Shown: positions 10,126 to 20,703, counted from the first letter of the stretch. The stretch: 64,000 bases of DNA from Marinibium conchae (GCF_015595035.1 NZ_JADNRN010000001.1:1364001-1428000), one strand, 5' to 3'. The notes: a model not told the origin generated them from the sequence alone. Made by a program: numbers and translations.

Positions 10126-12774
10126 TCACTTCTTCGCTTTCTTGCGTTTATCGTCTGCAACCCACTTACCATTCTGATACCAAGAAGACCAACCGGTTGC
10201 CTTACCCTTTTTATCTTCCGACATCACGTATTGTTGCTTTGTTTTCCGACTGTAACGAACTATCGTCGGGTTTTTATCCGGATCCGATTTTGGCGCATCC
10301 GCAAGATAATAAAACTTCGGCGATATGCGGTCTCTAAATCTTGCTAATTCCTCAACCAGAGGCGCTCTTGTTTCTCGTGATTTAGGGAAGGTATGTGCCG
10401 CCAAGAATATGCCAGATGCACCATCTCGAAGCACGAAGTGGGCATCCGATTTTTCGCACTCAAGTTCAGGTAAAAACACAGGATCTTCTTTAGGAGGCGC
10501 AGCCTCTCCATTTCTTAACAATTTACGTGTATTTTTACATTCTTCGTTTGTGCAGCCAAAGTACTTGCCAAAACGACCGTTTTTAAGCTCCATGTTACTT
10601 TGACATTTATCACACTCGATAATTGGACCATCATAACCCTTTATTTTAAAGGTACCTTTTTCAACAAATATGCCATCACAGCTCGGTAAATTACCACACA
10701 CATGGAGCTTTCGACCTTCATCGACTAAATAACTATCCATTGCAGTGCCGCACTTATCACACCTGCGCTTGGAACGCAGTAATTCAGTTTCCAACTCATC
10801 TTCATCGTCAACCTTAACAACCTCTTCCCCTGGCGTTAAATTCATCGTGTTAGTGCACTTTTCTTTAGGAGGAAGATTATAACCAGAGCATCCTAGAAAT
10901 ACGCCAGTGCTAGCCGTTCGTATGTTCATTTCACGACTACATTTGCCACACTCAATGCCAACTGGAACAGCTTGATTTAGCTGCATACCACCTTCTTCAA
11001 CCGGCATTTCAGCTTTTTCTAATTGTTCAGAAAACTCGGAATAAAAATTATCTAGCACCGACTTCCATTCTTTCTCACCATGGGCAATATCATCGAGACG
11101 CTGTTCCATCTTCGCGGTAAAATCGAAGCTGACTAAATCTGAGAAATTGTCTACCAATCTGTCGTTAACAATTTCACCCATTTTTTCGGCGTAAAAACGT
11201 TTGGAATCTAGCTTAACGTAACCTCTATCTTGAATGGTCGAAATAATGCTTGCATAGGTCGATGGGCGGCCGATACCCCTTTTTTCTAGCTCTTTAACCA
11301 AAGAAGCTTCATTAAATCGAGCAATGGGTTTGGTAAAGTGCTGCTTGGGGTCCAAGCTCTCCAATTCAAGCTTATCGCCTTGTTTAACATTTGGTAGCAG
11401 GAGCTCGTTATCACCTTTGCGTTTTATTTGCGGCTGCACCGCGGTCCAACCATCAAAAATGAGTACTCGCCCTTTCGCGGTCAGTTCATAACCCTTAGCT
11501 TCTACACGAATTGTCGTGGCGTCATATTTAGCCGCTGTCATTTGACAGGCGACAAACTGTCGCCAGATCAGCTCATAAAGCCTCTGAGCGTCTCTTTCCA
11601 TCTCCTTGAGGGAATCTGCCTTTATTGCAACATTTGAGGGCCTGATAGCTTCATGAGCCTCCTGAGCACCATCCTTACTTCCATAGGCTATCGGGTTTGG
11701 TGGTAAATACTTATCACCAAATTGCTTTTGAATAAGTTCCCGACAACTGGTTACCGCATCTTTACTTAAGTTTGTAGAGTCTGTTCGCATATACGTGATA
11801 TGCCCAGCCTCATACAAACGTTGCGCCATTGTCATTGTTTTCTTAACACCAAAACCTAATCGAGTACTTGCAGCTTGTTGTAAAGTAGAGGTTATAAATG
11901 GTGCAGAAGGACGGCTCTGTGTTGGTTTCGACTCTCTACTGCTAACCGTATACTCAGCATTTTCAAGATTAGAGACTGCCGCCATCGCTTGCTTTTCATT
12001 GACAGGCTTAAAGCTTGTACCATTATGCTTTGCAACCAGCATATGTAGTTTGTCTTTTGCGGCAGACTTGGTTTTAAGGTCGGCATGAATATCCCAAAAT
12101 TCTTCAGGAACAAAGGCCTTAATTTCTCTTTCACGCTCTACTACAAGACGCACAGCAACCGATTGAACTCTTCCTGCAGACAAGCCTCTTGCAACTTTTT
12201 TCCACAGTAATGGTGAAACCATAAAACCCACCACGCGGTCAAGGAATCGGCGCGCTTGCTGAGCATTTACTCGATTAATATTAACAACACCAGGGTCAGA
12301 AAAAGCATCTTGGATGGCGGACTTCGTTATTTCATTGAAAACTACACGCTGATAACTCTTGTTTTTGCTGCCAAGTAGCTCTTGAAGGTGCCATGCAATC
12401 GCTTCTCCTTCCCTATCCAAATCCGTTGCTAGGTAAATCGTATCTGCGTCCTTAGCCAACTTTTTCAGTTCAGCAACAACCTTTTCCTTGCCTTGCAGAA
12501 TTTGATAATGAGCTTGCCAGTTTTGTTTGGGGTTAACTCCCATCCGGTCAACCAGCTTGCGGTACTCGAAATCCTTAAGATAAGCAGTTTTCTTTTTATC
12601 TGTATAAGTATTTAGCTCTTTTGCCGGCTTTTTGGGCTCTACTTTACCCAACGCCTTCGTCGGAAGGTCTCTTACATGCCCGACGCTCGATTTCACAATA
12701 AAATCTTTACCTAGATATTTATTTATTGTTTTCGCTTTGGCCGGTGACTCTACTATTACCAGTGATTTACCCAT
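10126..12774 (-). CDS. topA: DNA topoisomerase I
   Basis: TopA relaxes negative supercoils by transient single-strand cleavage through a 5'-phosphotyrosine. The 882-residue protein has an N-terminal TOPRIM domain ([21 protein letters not shown], then the [12 protein letters not shown] acidic motif). The active-site tyrosine is at about residue 328 in [13 protein letters not shown]. The region after residue 600 holds three four-cysteine zinc ribbons (starting [12 protein letters not shown] and CDKCQSNM). A lysine-rich tail follows. The architecture and length match E. coli TopA (865 residues). The gene is divergent from astB and is followed by the DUF2058 gene. Confidence 0.97.
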   Translation of the reverse strand: MGKSLVIVESPAKAKTINKYLGKDFIVKSSVGHVRDLPTKALGKVEPKKPAKELNTYTDKKKTAYLKDFEYRKLVDRMGVNPKQNWQAHYQILQGKEKVVAELKKLAKDADTIYLATDLDREGEAIAWHLQELLGSKNKSYQRVVFNEITKSAIQDAFSDPGVVNINRVNAQQARRFLDRVVGFMVSPLLWKKVARGLSAGRVQSVAVRLVVEREREIKAFVPEEFWDIHADLKTKSAAKDKLHMLVAKHNGTSFKPVNEKQAMAAVSNLENAEYTVSSRESKPTQSRPSAPFITSTLQQAASTRLGFGVKKTMTMAQRLYEAGHITYMRTDSTNLSKDAVTSCRELIQKQFGDKYLPPNPIAYGSKDGAQEAHEAIRPSNVAIKADSLKEMERDAQRLYELIWRQFVACQMTAAKYDATTIRVEAKGYELTAKGRVLIFDGWTAVQPQIKRKGDNELLLPNVKQGDKLELESLDPKQHFTKPIARFNEASLVKELEKRGIGRPSTYASIISTIQDRGYVKLDSKRFYAEKMGEIVNDRLVDNFSDLVSFDFTAKMEQRLDDIAHGEKEWKSVLDNFYSEFSEQLEKAEMPVEEGGMQLNQAVPVGIECGKCSREMNIRTASTGVFLGCSGYNLPPKEKCTNTMNLTPGEEVVKVDDEDELETELLRSKRRCDKCGTAMDSYLVDEGRKLHVCGNLPSCDGIFVEKGTFKIKGYDGPIIECDKCQSNMELKNGRFGKYFGCTNEECKNTRKLLRNGEAAPPKEDPVFLPELECEKSDAHFVLRDGASGIFLAAHTFPKSRETRAPLVEELARFRDRISPKFYYLADAPKSDPDKNPTIVRYSRKTKQQYVMSEDKKGKATGWSSWYQNGKWVADDKRKKAKK

Positions 12775-12960
12775 TTATGGAAAGAACCTTATTAATTACA
12801 TACATTTACATTGCTTTTTACTGCGTGTGCACCAAACTAGCGATATGTTTTCCTTTTTTACATATATCTACAAAGTGAATAGAAAACAAGTTGTTCCACA
12901 TACTTATATTTTGAAATAAAAGAAAGTGTTTGTTTTTTATAGCTTTTTCTAATATTTAAT

Positions 12961-12988
12961 TTGGCAGTGAGTTTTTTCTGCGTATAAT
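12961..12988 (+). promoter_or_regulatory. Near-consensus sigma70 promoter for astB
   Basis: TTGGCA (12961-12966), a 16-bp spacer and a perfect TATAAT (12983-12988) lie about 72 bp before the astB start. A GGAG ribosome-binding site is properly spaced before the ATG. No NtrC-type (-24/-12) element was noticed here. Confidence 0.7.
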
Positions 12989-13066
12989 TCCTCTGCAGTT
13001 TACAGAATAGTAGTTAAGCTTTGTGACTAATAAAAGGTACAAAGTAAAATATAACGGAGAAATCAG

Positions 13067-14404
13067 ATGCAAGAATTTGAAGCAAATTTTGATGGCTTAG
13101 TTGGCCCTACTCACAACTACGCAGGGCTCTCGTTCGGCAATGTCGCTTCAAAAAATAACGCGAATGCTGTCAGTCATCCTAAGCAAGCTGCTTTGCAAGG
13201 TCTGCAAAAAATGAAAGCACTAGCAGATATGGGGATGGTTCAAGGTGTGCTGGCTCCACAAGAACGACCCGACATTTATTCTTTGCGCAGACTTGGTTTC
13301 TCAGGCACTGATGCCAACGTGATGGCGCAAGCATATAAAGAGGCACCACATATATTTTTAGCCTGTTGTTCGGCTTCTAGCATGTGGACCGCCAACGCAG
13401 CGACGGTCTCACCGAGTGGCGATACTGCGGATAGCAAAATTCATTTTACACCTGCAAATCTCACCAATAAATACCATCGTTCAATAGAGCCTGAAGTGAC
13501 GGGCAACATTCTAAAAGCAACGTTTTCTGATAGTAATCACTTTGTTCATCATAGACATTTGCCAGAAAATGAGCATTTTGGCGACGAAGGTGCGGCAAAC
13601 CATACCCGCTTTTGTAGCAACTATGATGCTAAGGGTGTTGAGCTATTTGTGTATGGAAGACACGCTTTTGACGAAAGTAAACCCGCTCCGAGCAAATACC
13701 CTGCAAGACAAAGTTTTGAAGCTTGCCAAGCGATAGCTCGCTTACATGGTTTAAGTGAGGATTCCGTTGTTTATGCGCAGCAAAATCCAAAGGTGATTGA
13801 TTCTGGCGTTTTTCACAATGACGTCATTGCCGTTGGTAATCAGAATGTGTTGTTTTATCACCAAGAAGCATTTTTAGATGCTGAAGGCATGAAAAAAGAG
13901 CTACTCGATAAGCTCGGGCACGACGACTTTCATTTCATAGAAGTGAGTAGTCAAGAAGTGAGTGTTGATGACGCAGTTAAAAGCTATCTGTTCAATACAC
14001 AACTAATACGTTTACCCAATAACAATATGGCGATTATCGCACCCAAAGAGTGTGAAAAAAACTCGGCAGTCAACCATTATCTGACGAAGTTAATTAATCA
14101 AAATACACCGGTAAAAGAACTCTATTTCTTTGATGTAAAACAAAGCATGCAAAATGGCGGCGGCCCTGCTTGTTTGCGGCTCAGAGTAGCAATGACAAAA
14201 CAAGAACAGCTAGCTGTGAATCAAAGTACTTTTATTAATGACGATAGTTACGCAAGCCTCTGCGCATGGGTAAATAAGCATTATCGAGATGAATTAAAAG
14301 CGGAGGACTTAGCTGATCCTCAACTCCTGATCGAATCTCGAACGGCTCTTGATGAACTTAGCCAAATTCTCAACTTAGGCAGTGTTTACCCCTTTCAGAA
14401 ATAG
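13067..14404 (+). CDS. astB: N-succinylarginine dihydrolase AstB
   Basis: AstB hydrolyses N2-succinylarginine to succinylornithine, CO2 and ammonia, the second step of the arginine succinyltransferase pathway. The 445-residue protein begins with the family signature [18 protein letters not shown]. It also has [16 protein letters not shown], the [21 protein letters not shown] segment containing active-site residues, and [11 protein letters not shown] with the catalytic cysteine near the C-terminus. The start is supported by GGAG just upstream. No other ast gene is nearby: upstream is divergent topA and downstream is a convergent lipoprotein gene, so the rest of the pathway must lie elsewhere. 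Confidence 0.96.
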   Translation: MQEFEANFDGLVGPTHNYAGLSFGNVASKNNANAVSHPKQAALQGLQKMKALADMGMVQGVLAPQERPDIYSLRRLGFSGTDANVMAQAYKEAPHIFLACCSASSMWTANAATVSPSGDTADSKIHFTPANLTNKYHRSIEPEVTGNILKATFSDSNHFVHHRHLPENEHFGDEGAANHTRFCSNYDAKGVELFVYGRHAFDESKPAPSKYPARQSFEACQAIARLHGLSEDSVVYAQQNPKVIDSGVFHNDVIAVGNQNVLFYHQEAFLDAEGMKKELLDKLGHDDFHFIEVSSQEVSVDDAVKSYLFNTQLIRLPNNNMAIIAPKECEKNSAVNHYLTKLINQNTPVKELYFFDVKQSMQNGGGPACLRLRVAMTKQEQLAVNQSTFINDDSYASLCAWVNKHYRDELKAEDLADPQLLIESRTALDELSQILNLGSVYPFQK

Positions 14405-14408
14405 CATT

Positions 14409-14437
14409 AAAAAAGCCTGCAAAACGCAGGCTTTTTT
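14409..14437 (+). terminator. Rho-independent terminator of astB (bidirectional)
   Basis: A 12-bp perfect stem (AAAAAAGCCTGC, 14409-14420, and GCAGGCTTTTTT, 14426-14437) has a 5-nt loop and T runs in both directions. It lies between the convergent astB and lipoprotein genes and probably serves both. Confidence 0.92.
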
Positions 14438-14452
14438 CAAACATCATTTTAC

Positions 14453-16672
14453 TTATTCCGCAGTACTACAGTCAGCTAAGAATCCATATGGGTTGGCTGG
14501 CGGCGGACTGTTTTCATCACTTAAATCATCCGCCGCAATGGGGAGTGTTAAGGTTTGACTGTCTCTCGCTTCACTACCAGAGCTTTGCCCAAATACCGCT
14601 ATCTCAACTGAGGTCCATATTGCGAACTGACGTGGATAACGCAACTCAAGCGTTGCCTGACCTGTAGAGCCAGTTTGAGCTACACCGTCTTGGAAACTAA
14701 TTGTGCCAACAATACCTGGGGTCAACTCACCGTCGCCATTTGTATCTTCACCATCATCTAATCGACCGTTGTTGTTTACGTCTTCGTTCGGGCAAGTGAT
14801 AGTTACGATAGCTAACCATCTATCTGCAATCGGATCAAATGAGAAGAACCCTTTATCATAAGAACCGCCAACACTGTGTTTAATCGGTGTTGCTGAAGCC
14901 GTTAACTGAGCGTTTTGCACTGGACGACCTACGGAATCACTCACAAACACCGCATACTCTTTAAGATAAGTTGAATTGTCAGGTGCTTGAATCTCAGCGC
15001 CTGTGCCAATAGAAATATCAAAAGCACGGTCGCCTACTGTTAAATCGACTTGCCCCGATATACCATCAGCGCTAGCAGTCACCGTTACGCCATCTTCGGG
15101 GCTCACGGCGTTTGAAGTATAAACAGTTGACGCTATGCCATCACTACCCGTTACTGCACTGTTAGGCTGGATACTGCCACCGCTAGAGTCGATAAGCGAA
15201 AAGTCAATAACCTTGCCTTTTACCAAGTTACCACTAGGGTCTCTAACCACTGCCGTAATTGTACTTGTTTGACCTTCAGGACCGATTAAATCGGGCGTTG
15301 CATCAACAAATATACTTTCAACCGTAGACGCTATAAATTCGACATTTGCTCTTGCAGTTACCTGAGCGCCAGATGCATCCTCACCTATTGCCGAAATTGA
15401 TGCAGGACCAGCAAAAGCAGAGCGTATAGACACCGTTGCAATCCCAGAAGCGTTAGTTGTAACCGTTGGGGTTGCGATATCGCCACGAGAGGTGGTTATT
15501 GTTACAGTACCGTTAGCAAAAGGAGTGTTGTTCTTAAACCAGCGCACTGATAAGTCTTGGTCCGTATTTAGCGGGATGTCTCCACTAGGAAGCGTTGAAA
15601 AAGCAAAATCATCTTGTTGAATGCCAATTTCTAATTCACCTGTTGCATTGAGCGCACTGGCAGAGAGTGTTGCCGTACCAGATGCGTTTGCACTGAAATT
15701 AACCGTTACCTGACCGTCCGCGCCAGATGGCACCGTCAAAGCATTTGTAGCACCGTTACTGCTGTCTCCAACAAAAAGAAGACCAATATCAGTAGACAAT
15801 TCAATATCTTGACCCGAAATGCCATTTCCTGCTGAATCAACTAAGTTGATTGTTATAGGCACCGCATCGTTAATTATGATTGAGGTTGCACCGTTGAGAC
15901 GAACTTCTGTTCCGACGACATCTACTGTGACTGAGTCCGTCAAGGCCGCAGTGGAGGCAGTTACATTAACTTGGCGGTTGGTTTGATTGTTCTGAGTAGA
16001 CAGTGTCGCTCGTACTGTACCATCTGCAGCAGTCACGTTACTGCCACTAGAAAGTGACGCACCGTTATCGGCAGAAAAAGACACCGTGACCCCTTCTAGA
16101 AGTACATTTTGCTCATTTTTCACAACAGCTATTAACTCCACGCTATCGTTGCCACTGGTTTCCATTTGGACTTGGCTAGCAAATAATTCCAAAGAAGCTG
16201 GAACAACTTGTTCTACTTGCGTACCTGCAGATGTGAATCCGATGGTACTGGCCGTCGTGTTGGAGCCAATCTCGACAGTCGCTGAGACGAGTGCATCACC
16301 TCTCAACTCTCCTACTTCGAGGCCGATTTGGGCAACGCCATCTGCGTTTGTTAGTGCAGTGCCCGTGTCGTTAGTAAAACTTGCGAGATTCGGTTGTGTG
16401 AAACTAAATGTCACCAAAATATCGTTAACCGCAGCACCGCCAGAAGCAGAAACTGTTGCGGTGATTACTAATGGATTTCCTGCGCTTACTTCATTAGCAG
16501 CATTGCCATCGGCATCTGCTATTGTCAATGCAACGGAGTAAGTCACATCTGAATCGCCATCAGTATCGGGCGTAGTACCACCGCCATCGCGTGTAAGTTC
16601 GCCATCCCCACCACATGCAAAAAGCATCGTTGTGGTTACACAAACTGCAAAAAATTTAAATAACGCCTTCAT
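14453..16672 (-). CDS. Bacterial Ig-like (Big_1-type) outer-surface lipoprotein
   Basis: The 739-residue protein has a lipoprotein signal peptide with lipobox LFAC (cysteine 20) and a glycine/aspartate-rich linker, so it is expected to be lipid-anchored in the envelope. The body (about residues 45-560) is a chain of intimin/invasin-type Ig-like repeats. Recurring cues are VTFSxxNG-like strands, TxADGxATxxLxS turns and ITAxVxDxxGNxVxG starts. Near residues 625-655 two calcium-loop-like segments (DVNNNGRLDDGED and DTNGDGELTPG) resemble EF-hand or dockerin loops. A late cysteine (about 735) may pair with the one near 627. It is convergent with astB and divergent from the symporter. The ligand is unknown; adhesion or surface structure is a family-based guess. 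Confidence 0.8.
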   Translation of the reverse strand: MKALFKFFAVCVTTTMLFACGGDGELTRDGGGTTPDTDGDSDVTYSVALTIADADGNAANEVSAGNPLVITATVSASGGAAVNDILVTFSFTQPNLASFTNDTGTALTNADGVAQIGLEVGELRGDALVSATVEIGSNTTASTIGFTSAGTQVEQVVPASLELFASQVQMETSGNDSVELIAVVKNEQNVLLEGVTVSFSADNGASLSSGSNVTAADGTVRATLSTQNNQTNRQVNVTASTAALTDSVTVDVVGTEVRLNGATSIIINDAVPITINLVDSAGNGISGQDIELSTDIGLLFVGDSSNGATNALTVPSGADGQVTVNFSANASGTATLSASALNATGELEIGIQQDDFAFSTLPSGDIPLNTDQDLSVRWFKNNTPFANGTVTITTSRGDIATPTVTTNASGIATVSIRSAFAGPASISAIGEDASGAQVTARANVEFIASTVESIFVDATPDLIGPEGQTSTITAVVRDPSGNLVKGKVIDFSLIDSSGGSIQPNSAVTGSDGIASTVYTSNAVSPEDGVTVTASADGISGQVDLTVGDRAFDISIGTGAEIQAPDNSTYLKEYAVFVSDSVGRPVQNAQLTASATPIKHSVGGSYDKGFFSFDPIADRWLAIVTITCPNEDVNNNGRLDDGEDTNGDGELTPGIVGTISFQDGVAQTGSTGQATLELRYPRQFAIWTSVEIAVFGQSSGSEARDSQTLTLPIAADDLSDENSPPPANPYGFLADCSTAE

Positions 16673-16813
16673 GTTTATACCTTACGTAAGTTAAAGCTAG
16701 TTTATTAGCGTATTCTAACAGGTAAGCTCATCAATAAAAGAGTTTTGATCTGACAACATAATTGTTAACCTTTGCGTATACAGACAGATAACCAAAAATA
16801 ACAAGGTCTATAC

Positions 16814-18139
16814 ATGCAAAACAACAATAAAAAACTAAGTCTGAGCTCTCGGATCTTTATCGGCATGTTCGCCGGAATCCTGACTGGGCTTATCCTGCAA
16901 CTTGCTAATAATCATATAGGAGATCTTGATTTTGAGATATTCTCAATCGCATTTTCTACGTATGGATTTTTCGTAGAAGGTATATTTCACGCAGGTGGAA
17001 AGATTTTTATTAACTCATTGAAGATGCTTGTCGTACCTTTGGTGTTCGTATCTTTAGTATGTGGAACTAGCAGTTTAGCGGATCCATCAAAATTAGGTCG
17101 CTTAGGCGGAAAATCCATTGCCTTGTATATGTTCACGACATTTGTTGCAGTCACTTTTGCGATGACATCAGCGCTAATTTTCAAACCTGGCGGTGGCTTT
17201 AACCGCCCTGCAGAAACGATTGATTATGTTGCGAAGGAAGCTCCCTCCTTAGTTGACGTGATCATTAATATGGTGCCTAGCAATCCGGTTTCTGCGATGG
17301 CTGAAGGACAAATGATACCTATTATTGTATTTGCGATCTTATTCGGCATTTCAATGTCATTTGCCGGTGAAGCTGGTAAGCGGCTATCTTCATTTTTCAG
17401 TGATGTTAACGAAGTTATAATGAAAATAGTAAGTATCGTAATGAACTTCGCTCCTTATGGTGTCTTTTGCTTAATAGCGAAATTATCAGCGACAATAGTT
17501 CCCTCAGATATTTTTGCGATTGGTGCGTACTTCGTTAACGTATTTTTCATCCTAATATTACATGCAATTATTGTTTATCCTCTGCTGTTGAAATTCATTA
17601 CCGGCCTAAACCCACTTATCTTATTGATGAAGTTAAAAGAGGTGGCAGTATTCGCATTTAGCTCTGCAAGCAGCAGCGCCACCTTGCCTTTAACAATTGC
17701 AACAGCAAGACAGAAACTAGGTGTCAGTCGCTCGGTATCATCTTTTACCTTGCCATTGGGCGCGACTATTAATATGGATGGTACTGCCATCATGCAAGGT
17801 ATCGCCACGGTGTTCATTGCCCAAGCTTACCAAGTTGACCTATCAACCGCTGACCTTATCATGGTTGTACTCACCGCAACTCTCGCATCAGTTGGAGCCG
17901 CTGGTGTGCCAGGTGTTGGTTTAATATTACTTGCTGTTGTTTTGCAACAGGTCAACTTGCCAGTGGAGGGTATTGCGCTAATTATCGGTATTGATCGCCT
18001 TCTTGACATGACCAGAACGGTTGTTAATGTTACGGGGGACAGCACTATCGCGACTATCGTGGCTAAGACTGAAGGTGAATTAGATGAAGATGTCTATCAC
18101 GATAGAAGCTTGACTGACAAAGTAGAGCAAGCAAAGTAG
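16814..18139 (+). CDS. Dicarboxylate/amino acid:cation symporter (DAACS family)
   Basis: This is a sodium- or proton-coupled inner-membrane symporter for glutamate, aspartate or C4-dicarboxylates. The 441 residues contain the conserved KMLVVPLVFVSLVCG helix, the serine-rich re-entrant loop in AFSSASSSATLPLTI and the NMDGTAI motif of helix 7. GAAGVPGVG in the second hairpin and the DRLLDMTRTVVNVTGD segment of helix 8 also match. These are hallmark DAACS residues; the exact substrate cannot be assigned. The ATG is preceded by a modest AAGG. The stop codon falls inside a 14-bp tandem duplication (18122-18149). Without the second copy the frame would run on for another 14 sense codons, so the C-terminus appears recently shortened. 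Confidence 0.92.
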   Translation: MQNNNKKLSLSSRIFIGMFAGILTGLILQLANNHIGDLDFEIFSIAFSTYGFFVEGIFHAGGKIFINSLKMLVVPLVFVSLVCGTSSLADPSKLGRLGGKSIALYMFTTFVAVTFAMTSALIFKPGGGFNRPAETIDYVAKEAPSLVDVIINMVPSNPVSAMAEGQMIPIIVFAILFGISMSFAGEAGKRLSSFFSDVNEVIMKIVSIVMNFAPYGVFCLIAKLSATIVPSDIFAIGAYFVNVFFILILHAIIVYPLLLKFITGLNPLILLMKLKEVAVFAFSSASSSATLPLTIATARQKLGVSRSVSSFTLPLGATINMDGTAIMQGIATVFIAQAYQVDLSTADLIMVVLTATLASVGAAGVPGVGLILLAVVLQQVNLPVEGIALIIGIDRLLDMTRTVVNVTGDSTIATIVAKTEGELDEDVYHDRSLTDKVEQAK

Positions 18140-18149
18140 AGCAAGCAAA
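18122..18149 (+). repeat. 14-bp tandem duplication across the symporter stop codon
   Basis: Two exact copies of GTAGAGCAAGCAAA (18122-18135 and 18136-18149) are directly adjacent. The second copy places TAG (18137-18139) in frame. Removing one copy restores a frame that continues FDENQASLVKVFKG to a TAA. Confidence 0.95.
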
Positions 18150-18243
18150 ATTCGATGAGAATCAAGCGTCTTTGGTTAAAGTTTTTAAAGGCTAAAGGCG
18201 CTCATCGTCTGCAGTAATAATGATTGCTTGATCAGGTCACTGA

Positions 18244-19464
18244 TTATTGTAATTCACTGGCTGGATTTATTTTGGCTGCTCGTGCTGCTGGGTATAAAGT
18301 TGCGCACACACAAAGAAAAATAGCTACAAAGTAGGTTATAAGCACATCAAAAAGTTGTAAATCGGAAGGCAAATAGTCAATAAAATATACCCCTTCCCCT
18401 AGTAAAGAAAAAGCAAACACATCCTCGATAAACCCAGTAATATTAGCCAGATAATAGGCGCATAACATACCCAATATGCTACCAATCGTTGCCCCGTAAA
18501 AACCATTTATTAGCCCTTTAATTACAAAGACTCTACGGATCAGAGCATCTTCAGCGCCCATCGTTTTAAGCATGGCAATTTCGCTTGTCTTTTCCTTTAC
18601 CGACATAACGAGTGACGACACTATATTAAAACATGCTACGCAAATAACCAAGGTGAGCGTAATGTAAACTACAGTTCTAACCAATTGAATATCTTGATAT
18701 AAATGACCATTAGTGAGCGTCCAATCGGACATATAAACAACCTGATTAAAGCGTTCTCCATACTCTCGCACCACTTTTCTTCCTAAAAATGGATCAGACA
18801 AAAGAAACTCGATATTTGTAGCCGGCCGACGAAGCTCTAAAGCAGACGAAAGTGTTTGCATATTCATAATGCCAACAAAATCATCGACTTCACCGCCAAA
18901 ATTTAACTCCCCCAAAAAAACCAGTCGCACAACCTTAGGCGCTTGAAAGGACAAATCAGCACTAGTGCGCGGTAATAACAATTGTACTTTGTCATTGATT
19001 TCAAGGTTTAGTGCTTTTACAACGCCCTTCCCAAGGTAGACCCCATTTGGAACTGTCGAAAATGCGTTTGATGCTAAGCCAATGGCTTTTTTACTAGACA
19101 GGTAATCTGCATCAACCCCCTGCACTTCTACTGACTTCATTTTGCCAGACTTCTGAATCAAACCGGCCGCTTTGGTGTAAGCAAGTAAACTTAGAATACG
19201 AGGGTCGGCCGAGGCTCTTGTTGCAGTGGCTTCATCTAAATACACACCTCTGGTATCGACCGCCACAAATTCAGCATGTGGTATGTAGGATAATAGTGTT
19301 TGTCTAAGTTCTTTTTCGAAACCATTCATCACTGAAAGTAACAATATAAGCACAAAGCATCCTAGACCAATGCCAATGGTTGATGAAGCGGAAACAAAAG
19401 ATATAAATCCACTTTGCTGTTTACTTTGTCTAAACTTGTTTGCAATTCTAAGCGCTAACATCAA
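18244..19464 (-). CDS. lolE: Lipoprotein-releasing ABC transporter permease LolE
   Basis: LolE is one of two permeases of LolCDE, which extracts outer-membrane lipoproteins from the inner membrane and hands them to LolA. The 406-residue protein has one N-terminal and three C-terminal membrane helices around a large periplasmic domain (about residues 45-260). Assignment to LolE rather than LolC comes from YQDIQLVRTVVY followed by VICVACFNIVSSLVM, and from VYFIDYLPSDL late in the chain. These closely follow E. coli LolE. It abuts lolD with no gap. The partner lolC is not here but at 58143-59348. Confidence 0.88.
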   Translation of the reverse strand: MMLALRIANKFRQSKQQSGFISFVSASSTIGIGLGCFVLILLLSVMNGFEKELRQTLLSYIPHAEFVAVDTRGVYLDEATATRASADPRILSLLAYTKAAGLIQKSGKMKSVEVQGVDADYLSSKKAIGLASNAFSTVPNGVYLGKGVVKALNLEINDKVQLLLPRTSADLSFQAPKVVRLVFLGELNFGGEVDDFVGIMNMQTLSSALELRRPATNIEFLLSDPFLGRKVVREYGERFNQVVYMSDWTLTNGHLYQDIQLVRTVVYITLTLVICVACFNIVSSLVMSVKEKTSEIAMLKTMGAEDALIRRVFVIKGLINGFYGATIGSILGMLCAYYLANITGFIEDVFAFSLLGEGVYFIDYLPSDLQLFDVLITYFVAIFLCVCATLYPAARAAKINPASELQ

Positions 19465-20157
19465 CTACACACTCTTAGTAACTTGACACAAGCTACCTTT
19501 TTCTAAGCGCAGAACGCGATCCATTTTATGCGCTAGTGCAATATCATGAGTTACCAACAGAAAGGAGGTAGCAAATTCTTTATTGATATCTTCAATCAAC
19601 TGGTAAATAAGCTCTGTATTTTCATCGTCAAGATTACCCGTGGGCTCATCGGCGAATATCATTGACGGATTTGACACTAAGGCACGGGCAATTGCCACAC
19701 GTTGGCGCTCACCACCAGAAAGTTGGTGAGGTTGATGTTGACAACGTTGTGCCAAACCTACTCTATCCAGTAGATCTCTGGCTTTTGATAAGGCCACTTT
19801 ATTCCCCTGACCTTGAATAAATAAGGGCATTGCCACATTTTCTTCAGCATTGAATTCTGGCAATAAATGATGAAACTGGTAGACAAAGCCTAATTCTCTA
19901 TTTCTAAATTGAGCTTGCTGCTTTTTTGACTTCTGAAATAAGGCTTCCTGTTTAAAATAAACCTCACCAGAATCGGGCTGATCTAGCGTACCAAGGATAT
20001 GTAACAAGGTACTTTTTCCCGAGCCAGAGGCACCTAAAATAGCAACTTTTTCACTTTTACTAATGCTTAAATCAACAGACTTTAAAATATCCAGAGTGTT
20101 AGAAGCGTCACGATAGCATTTGCTAATTTTTTGCGCATTGAAGAGTATATCAACCAT
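19465..20157 (-). CDS. lolD: Lipoprotein-releasing ABC transporter ATPase LolD
   Basis: LolD powers lipoprotein release from the inner membrane. The 230-residue ATPase has Walker [12 protein letters not shown], a Q-loop in [12 protein letters not shown], signature [15 protein letters not shown], Walker [13 protein letters not shown] and a switch histidine in LLVTHD. The QFHHLLPEF sequence is typical of LolD within the MacB/LolD branch. It is immediately upstream of lolE. No lolC precedes it; upstream lie a 142-bp gap and three tRNA genes, so lolDE must use its own promoter or read-through from the tRNAs. Confidence 0.93.
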   Translation of the reverse strand: MVDILFNAQKISKCYRDASNTLDILKSVDLSISKSEKVAILGASGSGKSTLLHILGTLDQPDSGEVYFKQEALFQKSKKQQAQFRNRELGFVYQFHHLLPEFNAEENVAMPLFIQGQGNKVALSKARDLLDRVGLAQRCQHQPHQLSGGERQRVAIARALVSNPSMIFADEPTGNLDDENTELIYQLIEDINKEFATSFLLVTHDIALAHKMDRVLRLEKGSLCQVTKSV

Positions 20158-20299
20158 GGTTTGTTTTCTTATTTTATCAGTCGGTATAGTTTACATGCAT
20201 AAGGGATCTCAACCAACAGAAAGCGTAAAACTAGAGTGCAGTAGTTGTGTTTTCGAAGAATGTTAATTTAAGTGGAAGCGCGAGATACGATGAAATGAA

Positions 20300-20376
20300 T
20301 GGCGGAGTGGACGGGACTCGAACCCGCGACCCCCGGCGTGACAGGCCGGTATTCTAACCAACTGAACTACCACTCC
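20300..20376 (-). tRNA. tRNA-Asp (GTC), copy 1
   Basis: A 77-nt tRNA read on the minus strand. The acceptor stem pairs GGAGTGG with CCACTCC, the discriminator is G, and CCA is encoded. The anticodon loop CTGTCAC gives anticodon GTC. The T-arm GGTTCGAGTCC is canonical. It closely matches E. coli tRNA-Asp. Confidence 0.97.
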
Positions 20377-20456
20377 GCAGTGGCTTGCAAAACTACTCCT
20401 GCAAGGAGCAGATTGCTAGTAATGTTTGCGTTTGCATTTTACAAGACCAAGCTAAA

Positions 20457-20533
20457 TGGCGGAGTGGACGGGACTCGAACCCGCGACCCCCGGCGTGACA
20501 GGCCGGTATTCTAACCAACTGAACTACCACTCC
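20457..20533 (-). tRNA. tRNA-Asp (GTC), copy 2
   Basis: Identical over its 77 nt to the neighbouring copies, with encoded CCA and anticodon GTC. It is separated from copy 1 by 80 bp of unrelated spacer. Confidence 0.97.
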
Positions 20534-20560
20534 GCATTATGCGTTGTACTTGTTGTTAAA

Positions 20561-20637
20561 TGGCGGAGTGGACGGGACTCGAACCCGCGACCCCCGGCGT
20601 GACAGGCCGGTATTCTAACCAACTGAACTACCACTCC
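20561..20637 (-). tRNA. tRNA-Asp (GTC), copy 3 (promoter-proximal)
   Basis: First gene of the three-copy array in the direction of transcription and identical to the other two. It is 27 bp upstream of copy 2, so all three probably come from one precursor. Confidence 0.97.
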
Positions 20638-20703
20638 GCTTTAACAAGCAAAATCAATGAGTTACATTTTTCCTTAGAAGCATGCTCCTTCATTGCGGCG
20701 CAG

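Noticed and set aside
18244-19464. The two Lol permeases as duplicate copies of one gene
   Set aside because: Distinct LolE-type and LolC-type motifs identify them as the two different subunits of one transporter, not a duplication.
20300-20637. Three near-identical units resembling a short repeat array
   Set aside because: They fold as complete tRNA-Asp genes with encoded CCA; spacers are of unequal length, so it is not a CRISPR array.
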